Assembly: GCA_023227945.1 (NCBI GenBank)
Contig: JALOCC010000001.1
Coordinates: forward strand, 62,001-126,000
Source of the DNA: Candidatus Omnitrophota bacterium
GTDB lineage: Bacteria > Omnitrophota > Gorgyraeia > Duberdicusellales > 4484-171
Direction of reading: 5' to 3'
DNA length: 64,000 nt
The translations under genes and the position numbers were made by a program. Below, in pieces: positions 25,546 to 35,391 of this stretch. The notes below the pieces were generated by a model, which searched no databases, had not been told where the DNA came from, and saw only the letters and a list, made by a program, of their open reading frames with translations. Within the stretch, counting starts at the first letter, position 1, and the number at the start of each line of letters is the position of its first letter.

Positions 25546-26937
25546 TTATAAATTTACAATATTTGTTCTTTGCGTTATTTTCCAATTTTGTATGGCTAAA
25601 TTAAATGTTGCCATAATAAAACTAATATGGAACCAAAACATATTTACTAAAAATTGGTCGTCTACTGTATTAATAAAAATAGAGACTACAAAGGCAGAAA
25701 ACATACCGACTACGTGAGCATTAAGGCTCAGTGCAGTATTTCCAGAGAACCGTATTGCTCTAAAACCTAACGAAAAAATTCTTACTAACAGTAATATTAT
25801 GGAAATTAAGCCTAAAATTCCTATATCAGCTAATGAGCGTATAAAAATATTAGTTACCCAAAATTCTCCTTCAGCGGTACTTGGGCTACTCCCTATCAAG
25901 GGGTGTTCCCTCCACGCTCGAAAACCATAATCCCAAGTAGTCATACGCGCCTGCATAGTTTCTGTTTGAAAATTTATATCTTTAGAATAACGCTGAGTTA
26001 ACATTTCCTTTATACCACTATATTGATCTATGTCTTTGGTTATCAATGCATTGAATAGTGCAACAAAAATAAAACCGCCGATTACTAATCCCATGGATCT
26101 CCGCACAAAAACCACAGTTTTATTCTGAATAGATAAAATAAACCAGCTGAAACATAACGAAATAACTATACCCAGAAAAGCTGACCTTTTGAAAGATAAT
26201 AACATTGCCACAATAAATATAAGAAGAAATAAATATTTCTTTTTTACTGAAAGAAAGGTGGAACGAATATACAAATGATTAAGTATAATAATCGTAAAAA
26301 ACATCATCTGTAAACCGAAATAGTCACCCGCTTCATGTTGCATACCGACTATCCGCCCACCCAAATCTGTACTGATTCCACCTATATTAATATTGAGCAT
26401 AATGAATAAAATATAAGCAATCACCCCATATATTGCCGAAATTATCCCTAACCAAATATAATATTTTAAGATACGTTCATAAATTTCCCTGCTATTTAAT
26501 AGGCCCATCACGGCGAAAATAGGGCAAAAAATCACAACAGAAATAAGAGTTGTCTGCAAACTACGGGAAACATTGGTTGAATTAAATATAGTAGAAATTA
26601 AACTAATGATGATAAAAAGTGATAACGGTAAAAATAAACGATTACTAAAAATTATGTGCTTATATTTTATGCTAAATAACCATTTAAAAAATAAAAGCAA
26701 GCCCATAATTTGGCTTGGTCTAATGCGAAAATTTGAAAATTCCCAAACAAAAGTATCCAAGAATAGAGAAAATATAAAAAGATATAAAAAAAATTCCGCC
26801 GGTAGGCTAATAAATAAACTTATGCTCAGTAAACTAACGATTACCCATAAAACTGCCGAAGTCTCCTTATCGTTGATAAAATAGATAATTAAAGACCCAA
26901 TAACTAAAAAAACTAAAATGTATATTAAAATTTTCAT
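25546..26937 (-). CDS. O-antigen polymerase/ligase family membrane protein
   Basis: A 463-residue, highly hydrophobic protein with about 11-12 transmembrane segments. The family signals are LSFKRSAFLGI near 235 and the loop RAWREHPLIGSSPSTAEGEFW around 340, which resembles the conserved G-x-G periplasmic loop of O-antigen ligases. It is a second such protein in the window. One may polymerise and the other ligate, or they may serve different glycans. It lies at the start of the main glycosyltransferase block. Confidence 0.75.
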   Translation of the reverse strand: MKILIYILVFLVIGSLIIYFINDKETSAVLWVIVSLLSISLFISLPAEFFLYLFIFSLFLDTFVWEFSNFRIRPSQIMGLLLFFKWLFSIKYKHIIFSNRLFLPLSLFIIISLISTIFNSTNVSRSLQTTLISVVIFCPIFAVMGLLNSREIYERILKYYIWLGIISAIYGVIAYILFIMLNINIGGISTDLGGRIVGMQHEAGDYFGLQMMFFTIIILNHLYIRSTFLSVKKKYLFLLIFIVAMLLSFKRSAFLGIVISLCFSWFILSIQNKTVVFVRRSMGLVIGGFIFVALFNALITKDIDQYSGIKEMLTQRYSKDINFQTETMQARMTTWDYGFRAWREHPLIGSSPSTAEGEFWVTNIFIRSLADIGILGLISIILLLVRIFSLGFRAIRFSGNTALSLNAHVVGMFSAFVVSIFINTVDDQFLVNMFWFHISFIMATFNLAIQNWKITQRTNIVNL

Positions 26938-27013
26938 TTTCTTATTTTGAAATGAATCTCCACGGGCTAAAGTCCGGGGATAATCGGTCTGAAATTACAT
27001 TTAATAAAGAATC

Positions 27014-27835
27014 TCAAACCCATAACTGAATCAAAACAGGCCTTCTGGAATACTGTGTAATTCCTCTAAGTTGATACCTATATTCTGGAACAATCTGCCT
27101 TATGAAACTTATCATCTCTTTATATTCATTGTCTCGATGATATGCAGCAATTACCATTTTAGGTTTATATTTTGAAATGATACCCTTAGCACCAATTAAC
27201 ATTTTCATTTCCCAGCCCTCTAAATCAGCTTTTATGTAAGTTATTCTACCTTTATCTTTCAATAAATTATCGAGAGTAGTTACTTTCACGTCCCCTTTTA
27301 TTGATTCGACAACACTATTATTAATTCTGTTTCCGGTTGTTTCTGCAAAGGCATCTTTATCTCCTATCGCAGTATTAAATAATTCTATTTTCCTCGGAAT
27401 AAAGGTCTTAAAAGTTTTTTCTAAAGCACGGAGAAAAAATTTGTTAGACTCAATAATAAAAATATTTTTACACCTATTGACTATTGAAAGAGAAAACAAT
27501 CCTTCGGCGGAACCAGCATCAACCACAATATCGTCTTTACTAATCTGGGTAGGTCCATATTCGTAATTATGCCAGTCACTTATATCAAAAGTTTCAGCAC
27601 AGACTTGATATAAATCATTTAAATTATATTCGCAAGGCAAATATAATTTATCTTGTATCGACTTAAAAGATATTTCTATAAAATCTTCTAAATAAGTAAT
27701 ATTCTTTATAAAATTGCGACCTGTGGTTTTAACCTGTGGTTTTTTAAGAAAATTAAATAACTCTCTTATTGTGATATTATAGCGGTCTTCAAACAGCCAA
27801 GAATACAATATCTTAATCCTTCTATTAAGAATCAT
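27014..27835 (-). CDS. FkbM family methyltransferase
   Basis: A 273-residue SAM-dependent methyltransferase. Motif I is VVDAGSAEGLFSLS, motif II region FIIESNKFFLRALE, and the FkbM hallmark YIKADLEGWEMKMLIGA follows. FkbM proteins in glycan loci usually O-methylate sugars, often at chain ends. The N-terminal 80 residues are less conserved. It lies between the polymerase-like gene and a GT9 glycosyltransferase. Confidence 0.87.
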   Translation of the reverse strand: MILNRRIKILYSWLFEDRYNITIRELFNFLKKPQVKTTGRNFIKNITYLEDFIEISFKSIQDKLYLPCEYNLNDLYQVCAETFDISDWHNYEYGPTQISKDDIVVDAGSAEGLFSLSIVNRCKNIFIIESNKFFLRALEKTFKTFIPRKIELFNTAIGDKDAFAETTGNRINNSVVESIKGDVKVTTLDNLLKDKGRITYIKADLEGWEMKMLIGAKGIISKYKPKMVIAAYHRDNEYKEMISFIRQIVPEYRYQLRGITQYSRRPVLIQLWV

Positions 27836-27897
27836 TTTTGGCCTTTCCCTCTTTCAACGGATAGATTCATAATGCCCCCATCAACAAAGAGAATATT

Positions 27898-29109
27898 CTA
27901 TGCTCTTTCTATCTTCGTTAACAAAAAATCTATAGCATTTGTTACTTCTTCGATGCTAATTATATCCATGCAAGCGCTTATACCATTTTTTGTATGTTTG
28001 CAATGAGACAAAGAGCAAGGGCGTTTACAAAAATAATCTTTTTTTACAATATAGACATTTTTTTGACAAGGGCCTGTAATATCGGGATCGGCAGGCCCGA
28101 AGATTGCAACGGTAGGCACAGAAGAAATACAAGCAAGATGCATTATGCTTGTATCTGGACAAACAAGTAAACTGGCTTTTCCTAGCAATATAGAAAGCTC
28201 GCTAATATTTAACCTACCGCAAAGATTTATAACTTTATTGTTTTGCATTAGTTTAACAATTTTCTCTGTTAAGGGGGCTTCTTCTTTGCTCCCAGTCAAT
28301 ATAATATACCATGCATATTTGTTTTTTATAAAATCGGCCACCTTGGCATATCGGTTTAGTGACCATAATCTCTTATTTTGACTTGCGCCAGGGTGAATGA
28401 TAGCGAAAAAATCGTTCTTTCTTAGGCCATAAGATTCGAAAACCTCTTCAGCTTTCTTAATGTCTTCACGACAATAATATATTTGAATTTTCTTATCAAT
28501 TTTCTCAATACCGATTTGTTTGAGTAAATTAATTTTTCTTTGTATAATATGCAAAGATGCATCAAAAAACACCGGTTTGCTTAATAAATATGCTCCTCCT
28601 GTTCTATCGTAACTTAAAGTATATTTTACCTTTGGTAAAAAAAGAAAGAATATAATATTACGGATGTCCCCTCTCAAATCAATTCCCAGATCAAAATTTT
28701 TTGATTTTAATAGCTTAGATATCTCTTGGTAATGTTTCAAATATCGAAAACAATTAATTGCTTGCGAGAAATTTATCTGTTTAGAATATACCCAAGGACA
28801 ACTCTCAACTATAATTTCGTCAATATAAGGATTGTTCTTTAAAATTTCACTGCCAATCGAGCTTACCAAAACCGACATACGAGCGGAAGGAAATTTATAT
28901 TTTAATGCAGCGAAGATTGGTATTGATATAATTACATCGCCTAACGGTTCTTCTTCTATAACAAGAATCTTTTGTGGATTGATTTTGGTTAACTCATTTT
29001 TTTTTATATCCCACAAACCTAAAAATCTTCCAGAATAAAATATAATTTTACCGATGCAATCAAGGACTAATGCTATTTTTTTATTAACTGGGTTATCTAT
29101 TTCAATCAT
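27898..29109 (-). CDS. GT9 glycosyltransferase (heptosyltransferase type)
   Basis: A 403-residue GT9 enzyme. ILVIEEEPLGDVIISIPI near 48-65 is the acceptor-side motif, and IHPGASQNKRLW plus LLVCPDTSIMHLA form the nucleotide-sugar side. A C-terminal cysteine group (CKRPCSLSHCKH) is typical of the family. It probably adds heptose or a related sugar to a lipooligosaccharide core or similar acceptor; donor not determinable. Confidence 0.87.
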   Translation of the reverse strand: MIEIDNPVNKKIALVLDCIGKIIFYSGRFLGLWDIKKNELTKINPQKILVIEEEPLGDVIISIPIFAALKYKFPSARMSVLVSSIGSEILKNNPYIDEIIVESCPWVYSKQINFSQAINCFRYLKHYQEISKLLKSKNFDLGIDLRGDIRNIIFFLFLPKVKYTLSYDRTGGAYLLSKPVFFDASLHIIQRKINLLKQIGIEKIDKKIQIYYCREDIKKAEEVFESYGLRKNDFFAIIHPGASQNKRLWSLNRYAKVADFIKNKYAWYIILTGSKEEAPLTEKIVKLMQNNKVINLCGRLNISELSILLGKASLLVCPDTSIMHLACISSVPTVAIFGPADPDITGPCQKNVYIVKKDYFCKRPCSLSHCKHTKNGISACMDIISIEEVTNAIDFLLTKIERA

Positions 29110-29201
29110 ATTAATAAATATCCAACAAAAAATTATTCTAATTTTACATACTCCAAAAATTTTTTGATGGGCATGTATCTATTTAATATATTGATCACTG
29201 T

Positions 29202-30350
29202 TTACTCTGGATTTAAGTAAATTCTTTTCTTCTTTTCCTTTTGGATCTCTTTATATACTTTAATTGTTTCTTTAGTAATCTTATCCCAATTATGCAAGTT
29301 GCGCACTGCTCTCGCAGCATTAAGCCCCACTTTTTTTACTATATCCTGCCGTTCTACGAGATATTTTAGCCGCTGGCTTAAATCATTTACATCATCAACT
29401 TTGAACGTAAAACCAATAGTATAATCTTCTCCTATTTTACAATTCTGTAATATTTCAACATTAGCTGGGATATTGCTAGCTATAACACATCGACCAAACC
29501 ACATAGCTTCTAATAACGCTATACTCTGACCCTCTACGCGCGATGGATGAACATATAGAGCAGCATTAGCGTATAGAGTGGCTAATTCTTGACCAAAAAC
29601 ATATCCTGCAAAAACGGCTCTGTCTTTCCCAATCTCTTTAAGCTGTTGGATATAACTAAGGTGCTGTTTTGAATCCCCCACAACAGCTACTTTCAGTTTC
29701 TCCGGCAAACATTTTACTGCTTTTAGAAGTATCTCTATCGCGCGATCTGGTATAATTCTACCTACAGTTAATATATAAAAACCGGCTTGTAAACCGTATC
29801 GTTCACATATATCTTGCCCACCTGGGTCAGGTAAACCCACGCCATTTGGGATAATGTAGGGTTGACGACCTGTAACGCGTTTAACTTCTAGGGCGAGGGG
29901 CGTAGATACAGCAATAAATCCGTCTGCTAAAGCAGCAGAGACTTTTAAACATAATCGGAGATAAATTCTCCCAAGGCTTCCCCATTGTGTTTCTTCCCAA
30001 GATGGAGCGTGAAGTGTACAAATCACTATAGGTTTAATCAAGGGGGACATTATTGCAAGCCATTGTATCCCCAAATTGTGTAAATGTATTATATCAAAAT
30101 TGTCAAATTGAGCCATCACAAATGAAATAAGAGAATGACTTATTGTTTCTAGATATCTAAAGGGGAACCTTGGAAGGCGAATTAATTTTACTCTTCCTAA
30201 TCTTTCTTTTGATAATGTATAATCATTTCGACAGAAGACCGTTACTTCATGCCCCTGTTCTGCTAATCTCCTGCTTAGATTCTCTACATGATGCTCAATG
30301 CCACCGTATTTTGCTGGTATACCTTTTAATCCCACAAAGGCTATTTTCAT
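29202..30350 (-). CDS. GT4 glycosyltransferase
   Basis: A 382-residue GT-B glycosyltransferase. GLKGIPAKYGGIEHHVENL at the N-terminus is the glycine-rich acceptor loop typical of rhamnosyl/galactosyl-type GT4 enzymes, and HPSRVEGQSIALLEAM is the E-x7-E donor motif. It probably adds one residue of the repeat unit; sugar unknown. Its ATG overlaps the stop of the B12-binding radical SAM gene by four bases, so the two are coupled. Confidence 0.88.
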   Translation of the reverse strand: MKIAFVGLKGIPAKYGGIEHHVENLSRRLAEQGHEVTVFCRNDYTLSKERLGRVKLIRLPRFPFRYLETISHSLISFVMAQFDNFDIIHLHNLGIQWLAIMSPLIKPIVICTLHAPSWEETQWGSLGRIYLRLCLKVSAALADGFIAVSTPLALEVKRVTGRQPYIIPNGVGLPDPGGQDICERYGLQAGFYILTVGRIIPDRAIEILLKAVKCLPEKLKVAVVGDSKQHLSYIQQLKEIGKDRAVFAGYVFGQELATLYANAALYVHPSRVEGQSIALLEAMWFGRCVIASNIPANVEILQNCKIGEDYTIGFTFKVDDVNDLSQRLKYLVERQDIVKKVGLNAARAVRNLHNWDKITKETIKVYKEIQKEKKKRIYLNPE

Positions 30351-31807
30351 GATTTACTCATTAACATCTTCAGAAATTTCAAGAACGTTGTCGCCTTATG
30401 CAAGCAATCTCCCGCTGAACGTATTTTCAATATCTGTCGAATAATCTTTTGGGGGCGACAATATTGATAAAAATAAGCCTTTTTCAAAAATTTCTTCATT
30501 TCCTCTCCACTAACATTTGGCAGGGAAATTATTGCCTCCCTTGAATTATCAACAGGCATGAAATCGTTGGTGGGCGTAGTGAACCATCTGTTAGCTTTCA
30601 CAATATCATAATATTCTGTATTTGGAAAAGGTAATATGATACCAAAATGGGTGAATCGAGTGTTTAGCTTGTTTGCTTCCCTAAGCGAATATGCTATATC
30701 CTCTTTAGTTTCCAAAGGCGATGCCCCCATAATTACCGATATCTCTGGCTCTATACCGCATTCTCTCAATGCATTGACAGCAATCTTAATATCTTCCGCT
30801 TTCATTTCCTTACGAATATCATCGAGAATCGCCTGTCTAAAAGATTCGGTCCCCATATACACCAATTGACAACCTGCTTCTCGCATTGCTTTAAGTATTT
30901 CCTTATCATGCATTGCCGCTGCCCTCGCAAGACAAATCCATTGCAATCCTAAACCTTTTATCCCTTGGCAAATTTCCAATGTTCTTTCTTTGCCCCAAAT
31001 AAATTGATTATCACATATCTCAACCCCTTTATAGCCCAATTTAGCGATATCTTTAAATTCCTCAATCACATGTTCTACTGAACGTAGACGAAGCGGCGGC
31101 CTGTTTGTGTATTTAACTTGTCCTTTCTTATATTCTATTTCGATTGCCTGATCAATTGCGTTCGGTGCACAAAATTTACATCGAAAAGCACATCCGCGCG
31201 ACACGCACATATTTGTTATCGGAAAAACATTTAGTCGATTGATTCTATATAATCCTTTATATAACCTTCGATCGGGTAGTGGCAAAGTATCTAAATTAAC
31301 GAAACCTCTCGCTTTATTATGATGCACCTCTCCATTTTTCAAGTATGAAATTCCACAAATATTCTGAAAATCTGGATTTTTAGTAGAAAAAAGTTCTTGG
31401 ATAGTTCCCTCTGGCTCACCGCGAATGACTACATATCTTAAATCATATAAAAACATCTCTGGTTTCCATGTGGGTGAAGTTCCAGCAAAGACAAATTTTG
31501 TTTCGGGATAAAACTCCCCTATCATTTTAGCTGCCTTTAGATCATCTTCATTGGACAAATAGACTGTAAAAAAATAAACCCAGTCAAAAGCGTTTGTTCT
31601 AATGAAGTTTAAGAATGCGTCTGTATTTATATTCTCAGCCCTACAATCCATAAGCCTGACTTCATGGCCTAATTGCTGTGCTACAGTTGCCTGACTTAAC
31701 AAATGTACTGGGGGGGTATAGCCAAAACCATAATTGCAACCATAGGTCCGATCTGGAATGCCTTTCGGGTTAAAATCAACTGGCGGGACCAGAAATAATA
31801 GTCTCAT
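30347..31807 (-). CDS. B12-binding domain radical SAM protein
   Basis: A 486-residue protein. Residues 1-150 form a cobalamin-binding-like Rossmann domain (LSQATVAQQLGHEVRLMD, then FDWVYFFTVYL). Residues 190-420 are a radical SAM barrel with C-V-S-R-G-C-A-F-R-C-K-F-C near 205 and the usual beta-strand pattern. Relatives of the BchE type catalyse methylations or rearrangements on unactivated carbon. It is framed by overlapping GT4 genes, so a C-methylation or other sugar or lipid change is possible, by inference only. Confidence 0.85.
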   Translation of the reverse strand: MRLLFLVPPVDFNPKGIPDRTYGCNYGFGYTPPVHLLSQATVAQQLGHEVRLMDCRAENINTDAFLNFIRTNAFDWVYFFTVYLSNEDDLKAAKMIGEFYPETKFVFAGTSPTWKPEMFLYDLRYVVIRGEPEGTIQELFSTKNPDFQNICGISYLKNGEVHHNKARGFVNLDTLPLPDRRLYKGLYRINRLNVFPITNMCVSRGCAFRCKFCAPNAIDQAIEIEYKKGQVKYTNRPPLRLRSVEHVIEEFKDIAKLGYKGVEICDNQFIWGKERTLEICQGIKGLGLQWICLARAAAMHDKEILKAMREAGCQLVYMGTESFRQAILDDIRKEMKAEDIKIAVNALRECGIEPEISVIMGASPLETKEDIAYSLREANKLNTRFTHFGIILPFPNTEYYDIVKANRWFTTPTNDFMPVDNSREAIISLPNVSGEEMKKFLKKAYFYQYCRPQKIIRQILKIRSAGDCLHKATTFLKFLKMLMSKS

Positions 31808-32955
31808 GCCTCTCCTTTCATTTTTGTCTTCATGTAGACTTCCTTAAAAACTCCTAATGTTTCTTTTGCTGCTTTTCTCCATAAAAACATCTCTGCGCGA
31901 TTAAGTCCTTTTTGCTTAAGTTCTAATCTCAGATTATCATTTGATAAAACTTCATACATACCTCTGGCTATCTCCTCGACAGAAAAGGGGTTAACTAGTA
32001 AAGCTGCGTTCCCCGTTATCTCTGGTAGGGAAGAAATATTTGATGTTACTACAGGACAAGCGCAAGCCATAGCTTCTACCACAGGCAAACCAAAACCTTC
32101 GTAAATAGATGGGTATACAAAAATATCAGCCGCATTGTAAAAAAGGGGCAGTTCTTTCTCCGAAACATAACCAATAAATACTACTTCTTGCAGCAAATTT
32201 AAATCCTTAACTTTTTGAAGAACTTCATCATAACACCATCCTTTCGGACCGCATAAAACTAATTTGTGTTCAATAAGTTTCTCTTTTTTAAGTATATTAA
32301 AAGCGGAAATCAGCCTAATAAGATTCTTTCTTGGCTCTATAGTCCCCACATTTAAAATAAATTTAGGGAGTATATTGTATTTAATTTTAATCCAATTGAT
32401 TTTATCAATATCGTTAATTACTCTAAATATTCCCCTATTACAGCCATTGTAAACAGCTTTGATTTTTTTCGGGCTTATTTTTAATAATCTTGAAATTTCT
32501 TCTTTAGAAAAATTAGAAACGGTTAAAATCACCGTTGCCAATCTTTTTATTATGGGTATAGTGAGTTTTAAATAAATTAAAAAAAAAATCTGGACTGTTT
32601 CTGGATACCTAACGAAAGTTGCATCATGAATAGTAAAAATAACCGGGCATGGAGAAAATATTGGGCATAAGTATCCGGGGCAGAATAAAATATTTATTTT
32701 ATCTTTTTTCAATAAAATCGGTAAAGATATTTGTACCCAAAAAATAGTCCTTATCCAATTTAACAATATGATAAATATGTTTTTGCTATCTCCCAAAATA
32801 ATTCTTTTCTTCTTTGCGCTGGTAAAAAGGAATATTTCTGCCCCGTGGCTTTGTTCAATTTCTTCTTGGAGATTGGCAACAATATTTCTGACATAAGTGC
32901 CAGTACCTGCCGTATCTTTAAAATATGAATTTGCTTCTATGCCAATGCGTAGCAT
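31804..32955 (-). CDS. GT4 glycosyltransferase
   Basis: A 383-residue GT4 enzyme of the mannosyl/rhamnosyltransferase type. Visible motifs are GTGTYVRNIV near 18, NVGTIEPRKNLIRLI near 205 and YPSIYEGFGLPVVEAMACACPVV near 285 (E-x7-E). It acts in the cytoplasm on a nucleotide sugar. It overlaps the radical SAM gene by four bases. The N-terminal half contains several hydrophobic stretches, as is usual for membrane-associated enzymes of this class. Confidence 0.9.
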   Translation of the reverse strand: MLRIGIEANSYFKDTAGTGTYVRNIVANLQEEIEQSHGAEIFLFTSAKKKRIILGDSKNIFIILLNWIRTIFWVQISLPILLKKDKINILFCPGYLCPIFSPCPVIFTIHDATFVRYPETVQIFFLIYLKLTIPIIKRLATVILTVSNFSKEEISRLLKISPKKIKAVYNGCNRGIFRVINDIDKINWIKIKYNILPKFILNVGTIEPRKNLIRLISAFNILKKEKLIEHKLVLCGPKGWCYDEVLQKVKDLNLLQEVVFIGYVSEKELPLFYNAADIFVYPSIYEGFGLPVVEAMACACPVVTSNISSLPEITGNAALLVNPFSVEEIARGMYEVLSNDNLRLELKQKGLNRAEMFLWRKAAKETLGVFKEVYMKTKMKGEA

Positions 32956-33069
32956 AAATTAATCTTAATAATTTTTAAATTTCTGGAACAAACAGTTTGA
33001 CGGAAAACCAACTTTTCTCTTATTTATATTTCAGCCTGGGAGAATAAACAATAAAGGCTTTTTTCTGTA

Positions 33070-34215
33070 TTATTTTTTTAAAAAATCGTATATTTGACCA
33101 GCTATTGTCTTCCAAGAAAAATATTTCTCTATGCGCTGTTTTGCTTTAGCTATATATTTTTTCCGTTCTTCTAAATTTACCATAAAAAACTTTATTTTCT
33201 CCGCTAAGTCGTTGCAGTTGCCTTCTTTGAATATCAAACCGCAATCTTCTATAACATTTGGTATTTCCCCTGAAGAAGAACCAATGACAGGTACCTCGCA
33301 TGCCATAGCTTCTATAATAACCCTTCCGAACTGTTCCATCCAATATTTTGTTGTGAGAGATGGTAAAACAAAAAGATCCATACAATTATAATAATATGGC
33401 ATTAAATTATTATCAACGGCATTTAATATCTTAACATCTATTTTTAGTTTATGCGAAAATTCAAGTATTTCTCCACTAAGCGGGCCTCTACCAATAATCA
33501 ATAAATTGATATCTTTTCTATTTAATTCACTAACTGCTTGAACCAAATTTAATATCCCTTTCTCTTTTACGAGTCGTCCGCAATACCCTATGGTAAAACC
33601 TTTAAGATTCAGATTATTCTTAAAATCAGAGACATCTATCTTTTTAAATTTATCTAAATCTACCCCCCAATTTATCTTCGCTACTCTCCCTTTAAAGTTA
33701 TTAATGCGTAATTGCTCCCCACCCTCAGAGGTGTAACATAAAATCCCGCTACTATTTTTTAATGAATATTTGTAATTAAAATCATAGATAAAACTCATTT
33801 TATAGGGGAACCCATTCCTAAAAAGGTTTATATTCATCCATGTAGTCAAAACTATTCTTGAAGAACGAGAAAATATTTTTTTAAGAAATATTGTTTCTGC
33901 CGTAAACCAACACTCTGGTTCAGCATCTATAAGAACTATCTCTGGCTTTAGTGTTTTAAAATATTTTATGAGCTCTATAGGGTTTAATAATCCCCGATGA
34001 TGTTGAAATTTCCCTATTGGAATTGGATTAATAGTAATGATATTGGATTTCTCGCTGTTGGTTATTTCTTGGAAAACATATCTTTTTGAATACATATCTA
34101 AATATTTGGGGGCAATCACAGTGATATCAATATCGGGGAATTGTGACAATTCTTTATACTTTTGGCGGTATGAAGCAAAAACAGCATTGTGGTCAACAAT
34201 CATAACTTTCATCAT
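33070..34215 (-). CDS. GT4 glycosyltransferase
   Basis: A 381-residue GT-B glycosyltransferase. The donor site shows GYCGRLVKEKGILNLVQAV near 208 and the E-x7-E motif in EQFGRVIIEAMACEVPV near 300. The N-terminal domain (VMIVDHNAVFASYRQ) lacks the usual G-G loop, as in the WsaF/PelF-like groups. Two adjacent ATGs are possible starts. It lies between two other glycosyltransferases on the same strand and probably extends the repeat unit. Confidence 0.87.
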   Translation of the reverse strand: MMKVMIVDHNAVFASYRQKYKELSQFPDIDITVIAPKYLDMYSKRYVFQEITNSEKSNIITINPIPIGKFQHHRGLLNPIELIKYFKTLKPEIVLIDAEPECWFTAETIFLKKIFSRSSRIVLTTWMNINLFRNGFPYKMSFIYDFNYKYSLKNSSGILCYTSEGGEQLRINNFKGRVAKINWGVDLDKFKKIDVSDFKNNLNLKGFTIGYCGRLVKEKGILNLVQAVSELNRKDINLLIIGRGPLSGEILEFSHKLKIDVKILNAVDNNLMPYYYNCMDLFVLPSLTTKYWMEQFGRVIIEAMACEVPVIGSSSGEIPNVIEDCGLIFKEGNCNDLAEKIKFFMVNLEERKKYIAKAKQRIEKYFSWKTIAGQIYDFLKK

Positions 34216-34304
34216 ATAAATTTTATTTCAGAATCTGTAGAGTAAATTCAGTATCTTCTGCCGGAAAATAAAAACAAATATCTCTTATATCCTTACGGCA
34301 AATA

Positions 34305-35330
34305 TTAATAATCCGTTCTCAAAAAATTATGATATATTTTATATCCTATGCGATAGGGAACAATTAATGCTTTTCTTGGCAAAACGAGTATGGGTAAAAG
34401 AAAAAAAGGATAAATAAAAATAAAAAATAAAGGGTATCTTTTGTAGGTTTTGATTATTGATTTTATTAATTCTGTATCGAAATTAAAATCCTCCCTGCAT
34501 TTAAGTGACAAAATAATTTTGGGCAATTTCTTAATATTACGGTTTACTAATAATGATTCCGTGCGTTTGTTGATCAGGCCTTTTTTCCTTAAAATCTGGT
34601 AGTGACGAGCAAAGTCAATTATATATGCATTTAAAATTTTGTATCGACATTGATGCGCAAGAATATATCTCACAGCGAGGCATAATCTTCCAATGAAGAT
34701 AAACGGCCCTTTGTTAGTTAAAATGAGGTGATGCGTAAGCGCATAAACTATGCGGGTTTCTTGAAAGTTTTGCTTCCCATAATCTTCTACTACAGGAATA
34801 TATTTTAAAGCAAGCTCTCTTTTAAAAATCAAGGCTGAAAAATGCGTTGGTTCTAAATCGCGCAGCATTTTTTCGCCATCATAATATACGATATTCTTTT
34901 TATCATAAGCCGGTTTATAAGGATGCTTGTAAAAATTATCGGGTTTTTCGTTGTCCAAAAAACAACCAAAGTTTAAAAAAATAAACTTTGGAGAGTAAGA
35001 TGAAATCGCCGATTGTATTTCTTTGAAAGTACCGAACAATGGTAAATCATCATCGGAACAAAACCAGACATATTCTCCAGATGCGAGTTTGATACATTTT
35101 ATCGCGTTGTCGTCAAGACCAATATTCTTTTCATTCCTGTTATATTTAATACAAGGGTAGTGTTCCGTATATTCTTTTATAACTTCTTCTGTATTATCGC
35201 TGCTTGCATTATCAGAAATTATTATTTCAGTTATTTCAAAATCTATCTGCTCAAGTAAATAATATAGCGTTCTTTTTAAAAAATCAGCACGATTATAAGT
35301 TGGAATACAAATAGATAGCAATAAACTCAT
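34305..35330 (-). CDS. GT2 glycosyltransferase
   Basis: A 341-residue GT-A enzyme. CIPTYNRADFLKRTL, IISDNASSDNTEEVI and FCSDDDL (the D-x-D metal site) are all present in the first 100 residues. The C-terminal 110 residues are lysine-rich with a hydrophobic segment (about 300-325) that could anchor it to the membrane. It uses a nucleotide sugar; the sugar is unknown. Confidence 0.88.
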   Translation of the reverse strand: MSLLLSICIPTYNRADFLKRTLYYLLEQIDFEITEIIISDNASSDNTEEVIKEYTEHYPCIKYNRNEKNIGLDDNAIKCIKLASGEYVWFCSDDDLPLFGTFKEIQSAISSYSPKFIFLNFGCFLDNEKPDNFYKHPYKPAYDKKNIVYYDGEKMLRDLEPTHFSALIFKRELALKYIPVVEDYGKQNFQETRIVYALTHHLILTNKGPFIFIGRLCLAVRYILAHQCRYKILNAYIIDFARHYQILRKKGLINKRTESLLVNRNIKKLPKIILSLKCREDFNFDTELIKSIIKTYKRYPLFFIFIYPFFLLPILVLPRKALIVPYRIGYKIYHNFLRTDY

Positions 35331-35391
35331 TCAGAAAACCTCTCTTAATATATAGCACTCATTTTATTTCCTCTGAGATGGTTTATTTTTA